Assembly (NCBI GenBank): GCA_905250885.1
Contig: CAJNOQ010001629.1
Span: 1 to 29,824, forward strand
Source of the DNA: Didymodactylos carnosus
Lineage: Eukaryota; Rotifera; Eurotatoria; Philodinida; Philodinidae
Length of the DNA stretch: 29,824 nt
Reading direction: 5' to 3'
Part shown: piece by piece, positions 11,101-20,429 of the stretch
How the letters are laid out: every line of letters starts with the position of its first letter
Position numbering within the stretch: the stretch's first letter is position 1
The notes under the pieces: model-generated
Database searches by the model: none
Told to the model about the DNA's origin: nothing
The model's input: only the letters and a program-made list of their open reading frames with translations
Translations under genes and position numbers: made by a program

Positions 11101-14100
11101 GCTTGCGAAAGCGTGTCTCCAAGTCTCTTCTTTCGCACGACGAAAATCGGAGCTCTTTAGCTGCTTTCTGTCAAAAGTTACTCAAATAACAGTCACAGTA
11201 CTTAGATTTTGAAATAGATAGTAGTTTCTTTGAATAAATAAAAATAGATGGTTCTTTTGCGCTGGTTCTTCAGCAAAAAACATTGAATTTCACACTTGAT
11301 AAGTGCATAGCAATTATTTTCTCATTATTTTATTTTTAGATATTAGTTACTCTATAAAACGCGGTCCAGTGAATAATCCATTTGTTGAAACGACTCTCAC
11401 GAACTTCGCTGCTTATTTCTATTACCCAGCTGACATCAGTAATACTATTAGCAGCAATATCTCGTTTTCAATTGCTAGGGAAAACGAAGAAATAAGTGCC
11501 ACAAACTGGAATCCGCTTCAGAATAATGGACCAGTGCTATCTGCAGAAGTTCCTAAGTTAACGATATCGACATATTCCGGTTAGTTTACTATTCTTTTCA
11601 ATTTTAGTTGACTCCTGTTTATCAGTGAACTATTTTTCATAGGTATTGCGATGCAATGCTATTTAATAACTAAAAATATGGCATGCACATTACTCTTACC
11701 AAAAAAATATGAGGGCAATGTGCATGGACTTGTCATGAATGGTTACGTTGGATTGACAGGCAGTTCATATGAAGACAGAAATGACATCTGCACCAATTGT
11801 ACGTGACTCAAGAAATATCAACTTATAGCTTAAACGATGAGTTTTTTCTCCACTAGTTTCACTCAGTACAGAATCTGCTGGTACACCTTTGAATCGACAA
11901 GCATTACTCAGCTGGTATTTGAGTTCAACAACAGATAAATATCGAAATTACACTAAAACAAGTTGTTTAGACCAAAATACAGAAATTGTCAATGACTTTT
12001 GTGTGCAAGATCTTCTTATAACACAATCGGCTTTAATATCAAGTTTAACTGTCCGCAGCTTCGTGAATTTTCAGCAAGCAAATTTATATCTTGGTAAGTA
12101 TAAACTTTTATAATGCACGTTAGCTATGCAATATCACATAATTAAATCCTCACAAAATGGACTAATGTGAGCCAGAAGATCATGATATCTACATATTTTA
12201 AACGTTAGTCATTCATTTTTGGAAATATAACCTGACAAAAGTTTCATCTAAATTTTCTCTTGAGAAAACGCAAACTAATTATGTAGAATAAACTGTTGAG
12301 CATAACACGATCATGTTTCTGTAGATACGTATTAATCTAAAAACGATGCCAGCTACTTAGTAGTCTCTAGAAACAGTCAGGGATAGTATTAACATCCAAA
12401 GAGACTCGTTGATTTATGACAAGAATGAAAAACAGATATTGTTGATTTATATAGAACGTAATCCACCATCAATTCAATTGCTGTATGGTTTTAATGGAGA
12501 TCCTCATATTTATAAATTTGATATGCCTCATAGTTACACAAGCGATAGTGTTAGATCTCACAATGTTTCATTTGATGTTACTGTTACAGATGCAAGTCTT
12601 CCAATTAATGTGCAGCTATTAACATCACAAGATTCGCCAACTGTGGATTGCATAAATAAAATAAATTCAATCTATAGCTGTTCATTTGTCTATAATAATG
12701 AAACTAAGCCTAATTTGAAAATTACGTAAGTGAGACTAACACCATATTTTTATTCGTTCGTATGAGTTTAATCTACTGTTTTTTGGCAGAGTGGTCGTTA
12801 CGGAAATAATTATCAACAAGAAAACATATCAGGTGTTAAGATTAGTTGTAAACGAATGCGAAGTGAATGGAACTCCAGCATTGACAAATCAAAATGATTT
12901 ATCACCCTATCTTAGTGTATTCTTTTGTGTGTGTCAACCATATAATAAAGGTGAATATCATCAACTCTCCTCATTAATTTTATTGTAAAATAAAATACTT
13001 GTATTTTTAAAGGAGAGTTTTGTGAAAAAGTCGTCGATTGCATGGATATTCATGCATGTAGATTAAATTTCTTGAATACAACTCAATGTGAATATATTGG
13101 ACCACAAGAGTCGGACTCATCTCCACCATATGTTTGCTCCTCACTAAATGGCATATTATGTAATCTCACTAATTGTTGTGCGCGAGATTATTATACGTTT
13201 TATAACAATCTACAACAGTGTTTATGTAATGACATTTGCAAGTTTTACTGAATTATCATGTGGATAAATTAATCACTAATTTTATTGTAGTTGTTGAACC
13301 GTGTATTAATGATAAAAATCCATGCGGTCAAGATATATGTCAGAACATTGAAGGAACAGAACTTGGATACGAATGTATTTGCTCTTCAGGATATTATTTT
13401 AACGGTACAATGTGTTCAGGTATATTATATTTACTATGATTTTACCTGTATTGTCAATAAGAGTACTAAAAACTTGTTTTAGAAATCGATATATGTAATA
13501 GCACAGTCAACACAACCAATAATATTTTACCATGTAGTGGTAAAGGACAGCGTGGAACGAACATAAACGGAACGTGCAATTGTACATGCAAAGATGGATT
13601 TGTAAATGTTTCTCCATCAAACGATTTGATATGCAATGGTGAGTTTCAGTAAATGAAGAAACATGTTGAGAAAGAAGCAATATATTTTTTTTGTAGAAAG
13701 TGTTGAAATTGTATGTGACGTAAGTACCGATATTTGTCGCAACGTCACATCTACTGAACAGTTTTGTTCAAGTAGAATAATGGAATATAACGAGACTACG
13801 GCCCAATGTGAAAGTAAGGCTATCTGCTGCTGTGGAAAATGAGTTCATTGAAAGTGAATTCTTGACGATTTAGGGATTGATTATTGCAACATCTATTGTC
13901 ACAACAGCTCTGAGTGTACACTGGTGCCTAATGGGTATAAATGCACATGTCCACCTGGAACACAATTAGATAATACATTCAACTGTGTCGGTTAGTGTGC
14001 ATGCTTTGAATTTATATTCAAAAACTTATGTATTTCAGCTATTCTTCTCTATTATAGCGTGTGTTCCGGGTAGAGCTGGTCCTAATTGCTCTTATATATG

Positions 14101-17100
14101 CCAATGTCAGTATGGTACATGTAATGTTAATGCTACTGATGTTACTGATCTTTGTAACTGTGATAAAGGATATGAAGGAGACTATTGTGATGGAGTAAAG
14201 GATTATTGTAATATAGCACGTGAGTAGATAGTATTAAGCTTACCATGATCTACTCATATACATATGATTTTAGGATGGGGAGACTTATGTAATACTAGCA
14301 CAACCAACCAGTTTTGTATTCTAAACCCCACAAATCAAAATACTGAAAACGTCGGCTACGACTGTCTGTGTAAAATCGGCTACACCGGAGAAATAGGCAA
14401 CTGCGTCGGTAATGTTTATTATGATTCATACGTTCTTGAATAACTCGGCCTATATTTATTTCTAATTTTTTAGACATTAATGAATGCGCCGTCCCGCTGG
14501 ATAATGTTTGCGCTCAAAAATCAACCTGTATCAACACCAACGGTAGTTACTGGTGCCAATGTGATCCTGGCTACAAACTAAAGGATTCGGTAAGAAAGAT
14601 TTATTCTTATACGTTCACAAAAACGAACATTTTATCTAATGTAAAGCTTGAAAAGCATCTTTCGATAGAAATGAATACTATCTAAAAGAGAGTAACGTCT
14701 AGGTATCTCTCCTCTCGTAGAAAAATGTGAAAAATCCCAATTCTACGTAATTTATTGTACAATTCTGTAGACAGTGAAAAATCTGGTATTCTAGAGAGCT
14801 TTTGAAAAGTCGCATTAATAAGTTTAAGCAAAAAATACATCAATTTTTGTTCGGTTCCAGAGCTCCGATAAAATTTCAAGGTGACCTGATGTTTTCTCTT
14901 GATGATTAAGAGTTATTAATAGAGGGGGAAAAAAGATATCTTTAGTTGTTAAGTTTATTTTTTAGACTGACGTAAATCAATTTGTATGTGTCGACTACAA
15001 TGAATGTCAAAATAAAACAGATAACTGTACTGATTATGCTAATGCATTCTGTGTCAACTTAATTGGTTCATTTGAATGTCGCTGCTTGATCGGCTTTATT
15101 CCGGATGGTGCGTGTTATAAGCGAGCTGTAAAATTATGCTTCACGTTTTCTTTTATAGATAATGTTGATTTGATAAACACTGCACTCGATTTCAGCAAAC
15201 CAAATACTGCTTGTAAATCAGTAGATGCTTGCTCTGCCAATCGAATCGATTGTGGGACAGGAATGTGTAACAATATCACAGTTAGTTGTGAATGCAATTA
15301 TCCATTAATATTAATCATTCTAACTAATAGTCGTTATACTTGTGAGTGTCCAGGGCCTTTCGACTTATACAACAAAACAACAAATAGCTGTGTGCCTCTA
15401 CCAGCTGGGTCAGGTAACGTAAAACTGATTCAATAGATACGGTTTAATTTTATGCATCACACATATAATACTTGCTGTTTGTGATGCGATTTCTAGGTAC
15501 GCCACAGACCGAAAGTACGTTCTTCCTCTACATCAGTTGTGACTCAAATACCACCAGTACGCAGGTAAGTAACGTGCATTTTATCTAGTACAAATAATAT
15601 ATGGACTTAGTTACATCTGTTTTAAGATCAAAGAAGAATTCGAAAAAATATTTGGTAGCTTCAATATCAGTACATATAACATCACAGTTAATGAAACAGG
15701 ATATGGGTAAGTATCAGCCCTGCCTATGATGTGCCGGAGGGGAGATTAACCACCCCGTTTTTTCCATAACTTTGTAGAGCACATCAAGCCACTTATACCT
15801 TGAAGTGTTTTCAATGAACAGAGTTGTAATTGTTGAGAAAAGAAATTTTTACAAATTTCATACTATTTTGATTCCTCTATTTAGAAAATGTGTAAAAATA
15901 TTCAAAATTAAAGCTGGAACTTATTGTTACGCAGTTCGGCAGCGCACATTAAGTGACATATACCCACAAGTTATAATGAAAATTGAACCAACTGTGTCTG
16001 AGAAAATTAATGATTTTCATTCTATTGTAGTTTGAGCCTTTAAAGTAACTTTTTTGAACTTATACAAGCATTTTCAAAAAAACGAAGCACTTTAAAGAAA
16101 ACTTTTCGCTGGCAAATTTTTTCATGGTAGTCCTCTTCATACCTAAGTGGAGCACTTTTTCATTTTAGAGGGACAATTTTGAAATAAATTACAAATAAAA
16201 AATTTTTAGCTTTACACTAACTTAAAATGTACGTAAATTGCATTTATTTTAAAATTTTCCCACTAAAATAAAAATGTGCTCCACTTAGAGTATGAAGAGG
16301 ACTAGCGTGAACAACTTCGTCAGATAAAATTTTTCTCCAAAATGCTTCATTTTTTTAAAAATGCTTGCATAAGTTCGTGTACGAGGTAATGAAAGAATCG
16401 AATTTCCATGCAAGAGCGATTTAACTAATGTATATTTTCACTAGGTTTTTGAAGTTTTTTCGAAGTACAAAAATTGCCACGAGACGCAGCGTGATAGATA
16501 ACCGATGTTGCCATTCATTTTGGAGATTACCACATTAAGGAAATATCGATCCTGGAGCTTCGCGGAAATCCGATGCCGTGCCTAAACCATCGAAGATTAA
16601 GAGATCGATTAGTTCTCTATTTGTAGAGGACATTTTAGACTGTTATACCTATATGAGACACAAAGGGGGCACTCTGGCAGATCTTGGTACCACGACCTAC
16701 TCTTTCAACTACTTCCCTTAAACAGAGTAAAAAGTGAGGGTAGCTCAGTAATCAAAATTTCAGTAATTAAATGATTTTAATTTCATTTTTTAATGATGAG
16801 AATTGTGGTCCAACCTCTATGAATTATGTACCATTGTACTGTAGTTCATGATAAAAGAATAGTAGAAATAGCAGCCATCAACAATGGACCGAGTGCGGTA
16901 ATGTAATGCGGCTGAATAGAAAGTTTATTTAGTAAAGAAAAGACACTGGTTTATAGCGTGTCAAATATTACTTAAGTACAGAGTTAAAGAATATATATAT
17001 GTATCTTTTAGATGTGACATTGAAAACAAAAAAGAGTTTCAGCTTGATGTCCTAACAGATGATACAGATCCAGTAAAGAATGGGCTGTTTATGGCTGTTG

Positions 17101-18212
17101 ACCAAACATGTAACGTGTTTACTCCATGCAGCGCTTATGCCATCCGCCAATGTAATTCTTCTGAACCGAGTAAGTGATTTTTGTGTATGATCAAAGAAAG
17201 AATTATCTAGTGTCTTTCTATATATTTAATTCCGCCTACTTTTCTAGCGTTAATTAGTAATAAAACTAGTTCGTGTTACTTAAGTGATCAATGTAATCTA
17301 TGTGGTAATTTCTCAACTGGTAAATGTAATGGTGGAAGTCAAAATAAAACATTCGATGAATGCACTTGTTTTTATCCATATGTTCCTTCATTAACATCGC
17401 CTTACTGTCGGATCGTACCCACAGTGCCTCTTCTTACTGTACAACCATTCTCACCTAATTGGACACCCATCCTCATCGGAGTTCTGAGTGGTGTAGCAGG
17501 ATTATTATGTTGTACAACATGTTGTTTCCTTGCACTGGCTGCTTGGCGACGAAGAAAACATCCAGAAGAAGAGTGAGCAGTTGATAAAACTATTTTCCTA
17601 TAATTTCATCTTGATAGTTTTTATTTATAGAGAAAATGTGCTTATTCGTCGTCTATGGCACCTTCCACGAGCAAAAGTGCCAGTAGACGTTACAGCTGAA
17701 AACGTACAAGTATTTACAACCAGTTTAGATGAAAGGACTCTATCATCAGAAGAAAGTAGCGATTCCAGAACGACATATCGAACAACATACGACAACGATA
17801 ATAATAATCAAACAATCAATAGTGAATTTTTTCGTGATCTAGAACAGACAATGAGAGTAAACATGAGAGCAACTGTCGCACGTCCTGATATGCATGTTAT
17901 GCTTACGAGTTTACCGACCAATACAACAACGACATCAACGTCAACAACAGCCTATACTGTTGATCCTTTTGATGATTTAGACGATATAATCGATGATGAT
18001 GACCTAACAACAATGTTTCATGATCCTCTTGATAATTTGTTTGATGACGAAGAAATTATCGAAGTATATAATCCAAATTTAAAATTACCCAGACCACAAG
18101 TAGATACACAACCTACAGGATTATTTTCAGTAAGTGGAAAGTTAAAGATGTAAAACTACTAAAGAAATTTCATATACTAATTTTTGCATTCTAGTTTTTG
18201 AGAAGAAGTTGA
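5056..18212 (+). CDS. MUC4-like transmembrane mucin (NIDO-AMOP-VWD-EGF), about 37 exons
   Basis: This is a large single-pass surface glycoprotein, probably an adhesion or barrier mucin. My model is 5056-5149, 5376-5915, 5975-6748, 7352-7378, 7441-7611, 7668-7795, 7904-8047, 8112-8300, 8380-8509, 8566-8603 or 8640, 8714-8776 (tentative), 9071-9201, 9260-9425, 9643-9770, 9831-9943, 9999-10322, 11340-11579, 11643-11798, 11857-12093, 12404-12725, 12790-12950, 13013-13225, 13291-13419, 13483-13638, 13697-13813, 13874-13990, 14058-14219, 14274-14408, 14474-14589, 14966-15107, 15159-15413, 15497-15564, 15627-15706, 17012-17169, 17248-17572, 17631-18129, 18195-18212. Every intron is GT-AG and exon phases agree throughout except around 8600-9070. 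Most introns are phase 1, as is usual for shuffled extracellular modules. The domain order matches vertebrate MUC4. The length is about 2,300 residues. The weakest parts are the first two exons and the 8.6-9.07 kb join. Confidence 0.8.
5376..6748 (+). CDS. Thr/Ser-rich mucin stalk (exons 2-3) of the MUC4-like gene
   Basis: Two exons (5376-5915 and 5975-6748, separated by a 59-bp intron) encode about 438 residues rich in Thr, Ser and Pro, as expected for a heavily O-glycosylated stalk. Exon 2 carries a furin-type site, Arg-Ser-Lys-Arg, at 5756-5767, followed by an acidic patch (IDDNDYDGSG) just before the intron. Exon 3 is built of about six diverged repeats that alternate between roughly 37 and 46 residues. 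The longer units contain a FTMSSS insert. The exon end at 6748 (A|GTAGGT) is chosen because it keeps phase 1 into the next small exon. Confidence 0.75.
6749..7351 (+). other. 603-bp intron carrying a MITE
   Basis: Intron between the mucin stalk and a 27-nt micro-exon (7352-7378, encoding TISSTAVP). The donor is GTAGGT and the acceptor is GAATGTTTTAG. About 43% of it is the piggyBac-type element at 6807-7063. The rest shows no coding character. Confidence 0.6.
6807..7063. mobile_element. piggyBac-type MITE with TTAA target duplications
   Basis: A 257-bp non-autonomous element is flanked by TTAA on both sides (6803-6806 and 7064-7067), the hallmark of piggyBac insertion. The terminal inverted repeats share CACTAGAACGC at both ends. 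Inside them lie matched subterminal inverted motifs (GGTCATTTTGACCGTT on the left, the inverted AACGGTCAAAATGACTG on the right). There is no transposase frame, so it must have been mobilised in trans. It sits in an intron of the mucin-like gene, in a position that leaves both splice sites intact. Confidence 0.9.
7441..7611 (+). CDS. Cys-rich exon before the NIDO domain
   Basis: This exon encodes ECCVPDKTKRVPIGDCDYG and continues with six further cysteines (CSPF, CPQSC, ESC, ADC). I do not recognise a named domain. The even number of cysteines suggests a small disulphide-bonded module linking the stalk to NIDO. It is preceded by a 62-bp intron and followed by a 56-bp intron, and it is phase 1 at both ends. 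Confidence 0.7.
7668..8640 (+). CDS. NIDO (nidogen-like) domain exons
   Basis: Five exons (7668-7795, 7904-8047, 8112-8300, 8380-8509, 8566 onward). The domain opens with PLPFNYQFTDPETNYKVIW and VTDRGYITLDSPF, then carries VPYIAPFWTDFSY. This matches the NIDO pattern of a hydrophobic strand, a conserved Gly-Tyr-Ile and an 'IAPFWAD'-like motif. It is followed by NVTFSAYLINGPSANYTLW, equivalent to the 'FQVVLxxDG' strand. In MUC4, nidogen and SNED-type proteins this module mediates extracellular interactions. Several N-glycosylation sequons are present. Confidence 0.85.
8641..9070 (+). other. Unresolved join between NIDO and AMOP exons
   Basis: The strong donor GTAAGTTT at 8641 ends exon 10 in phase 1, but the strong acceptor at 8713 then meets a stop after two codons. 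The frame that follows the acceptor (RLKFPENVVIHSPSLSCYPV) looks coding and is open from 8714 to 8821. It can be joined in phase 0 from a weaker donor at 8604, then from 8777 to the acceptor at 9070. Either these weaker sites are used, or a one-base indel (real or assembly error) has broken the frame. Confidence 0.5.
9071..9943 (+). CDS. AMOP domain and Cys-rich linker to VWD
   Basis: Exons 9071-9201, 9260-9425, 9643-9770 and 9831-9943. AMOP features in order: CEQWYWKEY (Cys-x-x-Trp), NSCPCTYDQASSDF (the Cys-Pro-Cys core), a conserved CF.P strand, and TCCYNNYIKALLTAGEFAGS, as in the AMOP of MUC4 and SUSD2. The following exon carries DQCCLPT, a Trp-Cys-x-x-Tyr-Tyr run and LRPASTCDGYNPP, the 'CC...RP...C..Y.PP' linker that leads into VWD in this family. 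Introns are 58, 217 and 60 bp, all in phase. Confidence 0.85.
9999..12093 (+). CDS. VWD (von Willebrand factor type D) domain exons
   Basis: Exons 9999-10322, 11340-11579, 11643-11798 and 11857-12093. The domain starts with WYGGDPHMETLTKSNFSCNM, the GDPH signature that opens type D domains after AMOP. It continues through several beta-strand-like segments and ends with CLDQNTEIVNDFCVQDLL. It shows fewer of the Cys pairs that mucin polymerisation uses, as in membrane-bound MUC4. The first intron is unusually long (1,017 bp) and holds repeat DNA. The others are 58-63 bp. Confidence 0.8.
10323..11339 (+). other. 1,017-bp intron with repeat DNA
   Basis: Intron within the VWD coding region: donor GTGAGTGG, acceptor TTATTTTTAG. 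It contains an open frame of 98 codons (10453-10749) with no recognised domain, in the wrong phase to be an exon. It also holds one copy of an old 97-bp repeat (10832-10928) whose partner is in the long intron further downstream. The remainder is non-coding. Confidence 0.6.
10832..10928. repeat. Old dispersed repeat, copy A
   Basis: A 97-bp segment beginning CTAGATTTTT, with ACCACAAGACTCAGCATGAT in its middle. It aligns almost without gaps to 16441-16537 (CTAGGTTTTT and GCCACGAGACGCAGCGTGAT) at roughly two-thirds identity. Both copies lie in long introns of the same gene and in the same orientation. The family is not recognised. Confidence 0.55.
12404..12950 (+). CDS. Post-VWD segment with a second GDPH motif
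   Basis: Exons 12404-12725 and 12790-12950. The segment contains IERNPPSIQLLYGFNGDPHI and then a beta-rich stretch (SFDVTVTDASLPINVQLLTS) ending in VVNECEVNG and a FFCVCQPYNKG strand. It resembles an Ig- or cadherin-like linker between VWD and the EGF modules, though I cannot name the fold. The GDPH may be chance or a relic of a second type D domain. Splicing is in phase on both sides. Confidence 0.65.
13013..15413 (+). CDS. Chain of EGF-like modules
   Basis: Ten exons, mostly one module each and phase 1 at both ends: 13013-13225 (Cys-rich, atypical), 13291-13419 (CINDKNPCGQDICQN...CICSSGYYF), 13483-13638 (CTCKDGF), 13697-13813, 13874-13990 (YCNIYCHNSSEC...CTCPPGTQL), 14058-14219 (laminin-EGF-like CVPGRAGPNC...CNCDKGYEG), 14274-14408 (CLCKIGYTG), 14474-14589 (calcium-binding DINECAVPLDNVC...CQCDPGYKL), 14966-15107 (DYNECQNKTDNC...CRCLIGF) and 15159-15413. 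The Asp-x-Asn-Glu-Cys starts mark calcium-binding EGFs. These form an extended rod close to the membrane. Confidence 0.85.
14590..14965 (+). other. 376-bp intron between two calcium-binding EGF exons
   Basis: The only phase-0 break inside the EGF chain. The donor is GTAAGAAAG and the acceptor is ATTTTTTAG. It is AT-rich with no open frame that continues the EGF pattern and no clear repeat. Confidence 0.6.
15497..17169 (+). CDS. Juxtamembrane segment of the mucin-like protein (possible SEA-like module)
   Basis: Exons 15497-15564, 15627-15706 and 17012-17169 encode a region of about 102 residues. It has TFFLYISCDSNTTSTQ, then IKEEFEKIFGSFNISTYNIT, then an acidic strand (FQLDVLTDDTDP) and four cysteines. 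The position, just outside the last EGF and before the membrane, and the mixed alpha/beta character would fit a SEA-like fold. I see no GSVVV-type cleavage motif, so this is only a suggestion. The 1,305-bp intron between the second and third exons holds mobile DNA. Confidence 0.6.
16056..16376. mobile_element. Foldback / MITE-like element in intron
   Basis: Left arm 16056-16160 and right arm 16270-16376 are inverted copies of about 105 bp at roughly 75-80% identity. The best-kept parts are the inner AGTCCTCTTCATAC / AAGTGGAGCAC segment and the outer GAACTTAT(A/G)CAAGCATTTT. The spacer is 109 bp of AT-rich DNA. There is no coding capacity. The exact outer boundary and target duplication are not clear. 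Confidence 0.75.
16441..16537. repeat. Old dispersed repeat, copy B
   Basis: Partner of the segment at 10832-10928. The two are equal in length and orientation and share about two thirds of their bases by eye, with the clearest match in the central 40 bp. Confidence 0.55.
17248..18153 (+). CDS. Last EGF-like motif, transmembrane helix and acidic cytoplasmic tail
   Basis: Exon 17248-17572 has a final Cys-rich motif (CNLCGNFSTGKCNGG...CTC), then a helix of about 25 residues, ILIGVLSGVAGLLCCTTCC and onward (about 17470-17548), with five cysteines. It is followed at once by the positive stop-transfer Arg-Arg-Arg-Lys. Exon 17631-18129 gives a tail of about 166 residues that is Ser/Thr-rich and then strongly acidic (DDLDDIIDDDDL, DEEIIEVYNP). 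The tail ends either by reading through to a stop at 18151-18153, or by splicing at the good donor GTAAGTGG (18130) to 18195-18212, which adds FLRRS and a stop. The second choice fits the splice-site quality. Confidence 0.8.
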
Positions 18213-18332
18213 TTTTATGTTACACTGTTACGTGTTCGTATGTTGTTATTTTTTCTTCGTCGACGGCAAGTCTTTGCAATATTTATCTACTAATCAGTCA
18301 AAACAAATGTGGTGATATTGTGATAAATCAGT

Positions 18333-18338
18333 AATAAA
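18333..18338 (+). terminator. Polyadenylation signal of the mucin-like gene
   Basis: AATAAA about 120 bp after the predicted stop codon, a normal 3' UTR distance for a compact genome. Confidence 0.6.
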
Positions 18339-18339
18339 G

Positions 18340-18900
18340 TTTATCCCAGTGGTTATATTTTTTATTGGTAGTGTATTAATTTTGTTATACACAGAAATTT
18401 GTTTACTTTTCTCTAAATAGACTTCATTTCACCTTGTTTTTCCTTTTTATACCCGTGATATGTACTTTAATTATTATTTACACATTCAGTTTTAATCAAA
18501 GATTTTGATTATGACAGCTGTGATTAAATTGATCTTCTTAAACAGACCATAATCTTATCTTGGCACACTTTTTACAGGTCACGTACTACCGACAGTTTCA
18601 GCAAATCATTAAAAGGGTTGAACAGCACTCATCTCACTAACTGGCAAAAAATATTCATCATATAGATTGAAGTTTTAAGTTGTTCTGACACTTATGATTA
18701 TCTTGAACAGAAGGTTATCACTTCATCAATTGTATACATTTAGATTTTGAGAATGTAGGCAGCAGGATTAGCGGTATTTAATGGGCTATAAGTTTTAGAA
18801 AAATGTGTGTGTGTTTATTTGTTGGTTTATTCGAAAGTAACCGAAAAAAAAGAAAGAAGAAACTCATTACGGACGTGCCATACGTCAATATGATGGGTGC
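18340..18900. other. Gene-free intergenic stretch
   Basis: AT-rich sequence downstream of the polyadenylation signal with no coding frame, repeat array or RNA gene that I can see. Confidence 0.4.
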
Positions 18901-20130
18901 ACTTTGGATTTGTGCAGGAATAAGTAACCCCATTGTCTTCATAAAATTCTGATCAACCAATCAAAAAAATCGCACTAGACTTTTGGGTTCGTATAGTATT
19001 ATGAAGCATTTTCATATTTGACATCAATTAACCGCGACAACTCTTGCCCTGTTTTTTCCGTCGGCAGTTGCAAATGACCACAATAGCAACTATATAACTC
19101 ACCAAGGACTTTCAATGCGCTATTGATGGTGTCATTTGGTGTTTGTAAGCCTCTTACAGGTGGCAATGAAGACTAGAAGTGCCTAGCGGTGTGATAAAAG
19201 TACGAACTACCTTGGACACCCGAGTTTTGAAAGAATGATTCTCATTGTGTCTTTCTGTATTCGTTGATCCAAACGTCCATACTTGACGTTTAACAACATA
19301 TTGCTGGTAACACTCAATATTATGTTGTCTGCAGAAACGATTCCGGTAGCTGTGCAGATTACGAAATTCTGCTATAATCCATACTGGTAAAGAGCGTCGA
19401 TGTTTTGATACTGACTACACCAAACTAATGAGACTAGCAAATTCGACAGTAGTAAGTAAGTGGCGTATGGCATTCGACAACTGAGATACAGTGAATACGG
19501 TTGTAAAAAATCAGCGGTAAACACTTTATAGGACATCATATAAAAGTGAAGTAGTCTTTGTAGACCAGGGAAAAACACTCGTACAAACGCATCAAATTAC
19601 CTTTCACGGCAATCTGTTGACTGATAGTAGTCCCATGTGCCTGAATAAGAGTTAAAGTTTCCCCCATTTGGAATACCGATGAACGCGGAGTGGTATTTAT
19701 CTCGTTCAACACCTAAGTTCTCATATCGACAAGCTCGAGAAGAGTGGATGTATGCTGCGAAAACCGTGGATAAACAACAGCCCAACGACATGGAAACCGT
19801 TAACAAATTGGTTGACGAAACAACTTGTGTGCAAGTTACTCATTTGTGAATCAGAATCAACATCCATTCATGTGATCTTGTGCTGGAGGCGATGTAACGT
19901 CGATAACTCAGAAACCAGGACGATATAGGTCTCAAACACAGAATACCAGTTTAAACAAACACAATATCCACTGGATGTTTGGGATCAATTAGATACTGTA
20001 AGTTCTGACAGGCTCGACATCAGACCTGAACATTGTGTGAAGTAACGGAGAAACGTTTTTCATTTGGGGTAGGTGGTTGCTAATCCGTTTCATCGTAGAA
20101 ATCAAACAAGAGATAGTCGATTTGTAGTTC
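18900..20130 (-). pseudogene. Possible decayed minus-strand gene
   Basis: Base composition is higher in GC than the neighbouring spacers and the minus strand shows several fragments with coding texture but many stops. One is 19806-19597 (LTVSMSLGCCLSTVFAAYIH, then SSRACRYENLGVERDKYHSA and NGGNFNSYSGTWDYY). Another is 19578-19372, and further downstream there is a fragment with FRNLHSYRNRFCRQHNIECY. I recognise no family. The fragments could be exons of a dead gene or of an old transposon, or the texture could be chance. Confidence 0.3.
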
Positions 20131-20429
20131 TACTCTCGATTATATCAAACAACCATGAAGTATCGCACATTGGCATCGATGAATCATTATACGAATCCAA
20201 AAGTACAAAAGGCTCTCATGTGTGATATAACGTCCGTGAGGATAGTGTATGTTTTGTTCAGTGTATGTTTTTGTATTAGACAGATGTAGGCACTACCATA
20301 TGGTTTTACAAAAAATGCACACTTTGTTTGTGGTAACATGTGCAATAGACAAAAATTCCAGATTTACGAGAGGCTCCACGAGCCTATCGAGTATTCCTGT
20401 CAATCGCGAAAAATAGATTTTGTTAAAAG

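Larger units (their letters stand above)
15707..17011 (+). other. 1,305-bp intron with foldback element and repeat
   Basis: The longest intron of the gene: donor GTAAGTATC, acceptor GTATCTTTTAG, joined in phase 2. It contains a 76-codon open frame without recognisable domain (15805-16035), the foldback element at 16056-16376 and the 97-bp repeat copy B at 16441-16537. From about 16540 to 17011 I see nothing specific. Confidence 0.6.

Noticed and set aside
12404..12725. Second complete VWD domain
   Set aside because: GDPH is present, but the expected following strands and cysteines are missing, so I only call a segment with a GDPH motif.
16730..16790. tRNA-like TAGCTCAGTAAT stretch
   Set aside because: Resembles a D-arm, but no anticodon stem, T-arm (GTTCRANNC) or acceptor stem can be formed around it.
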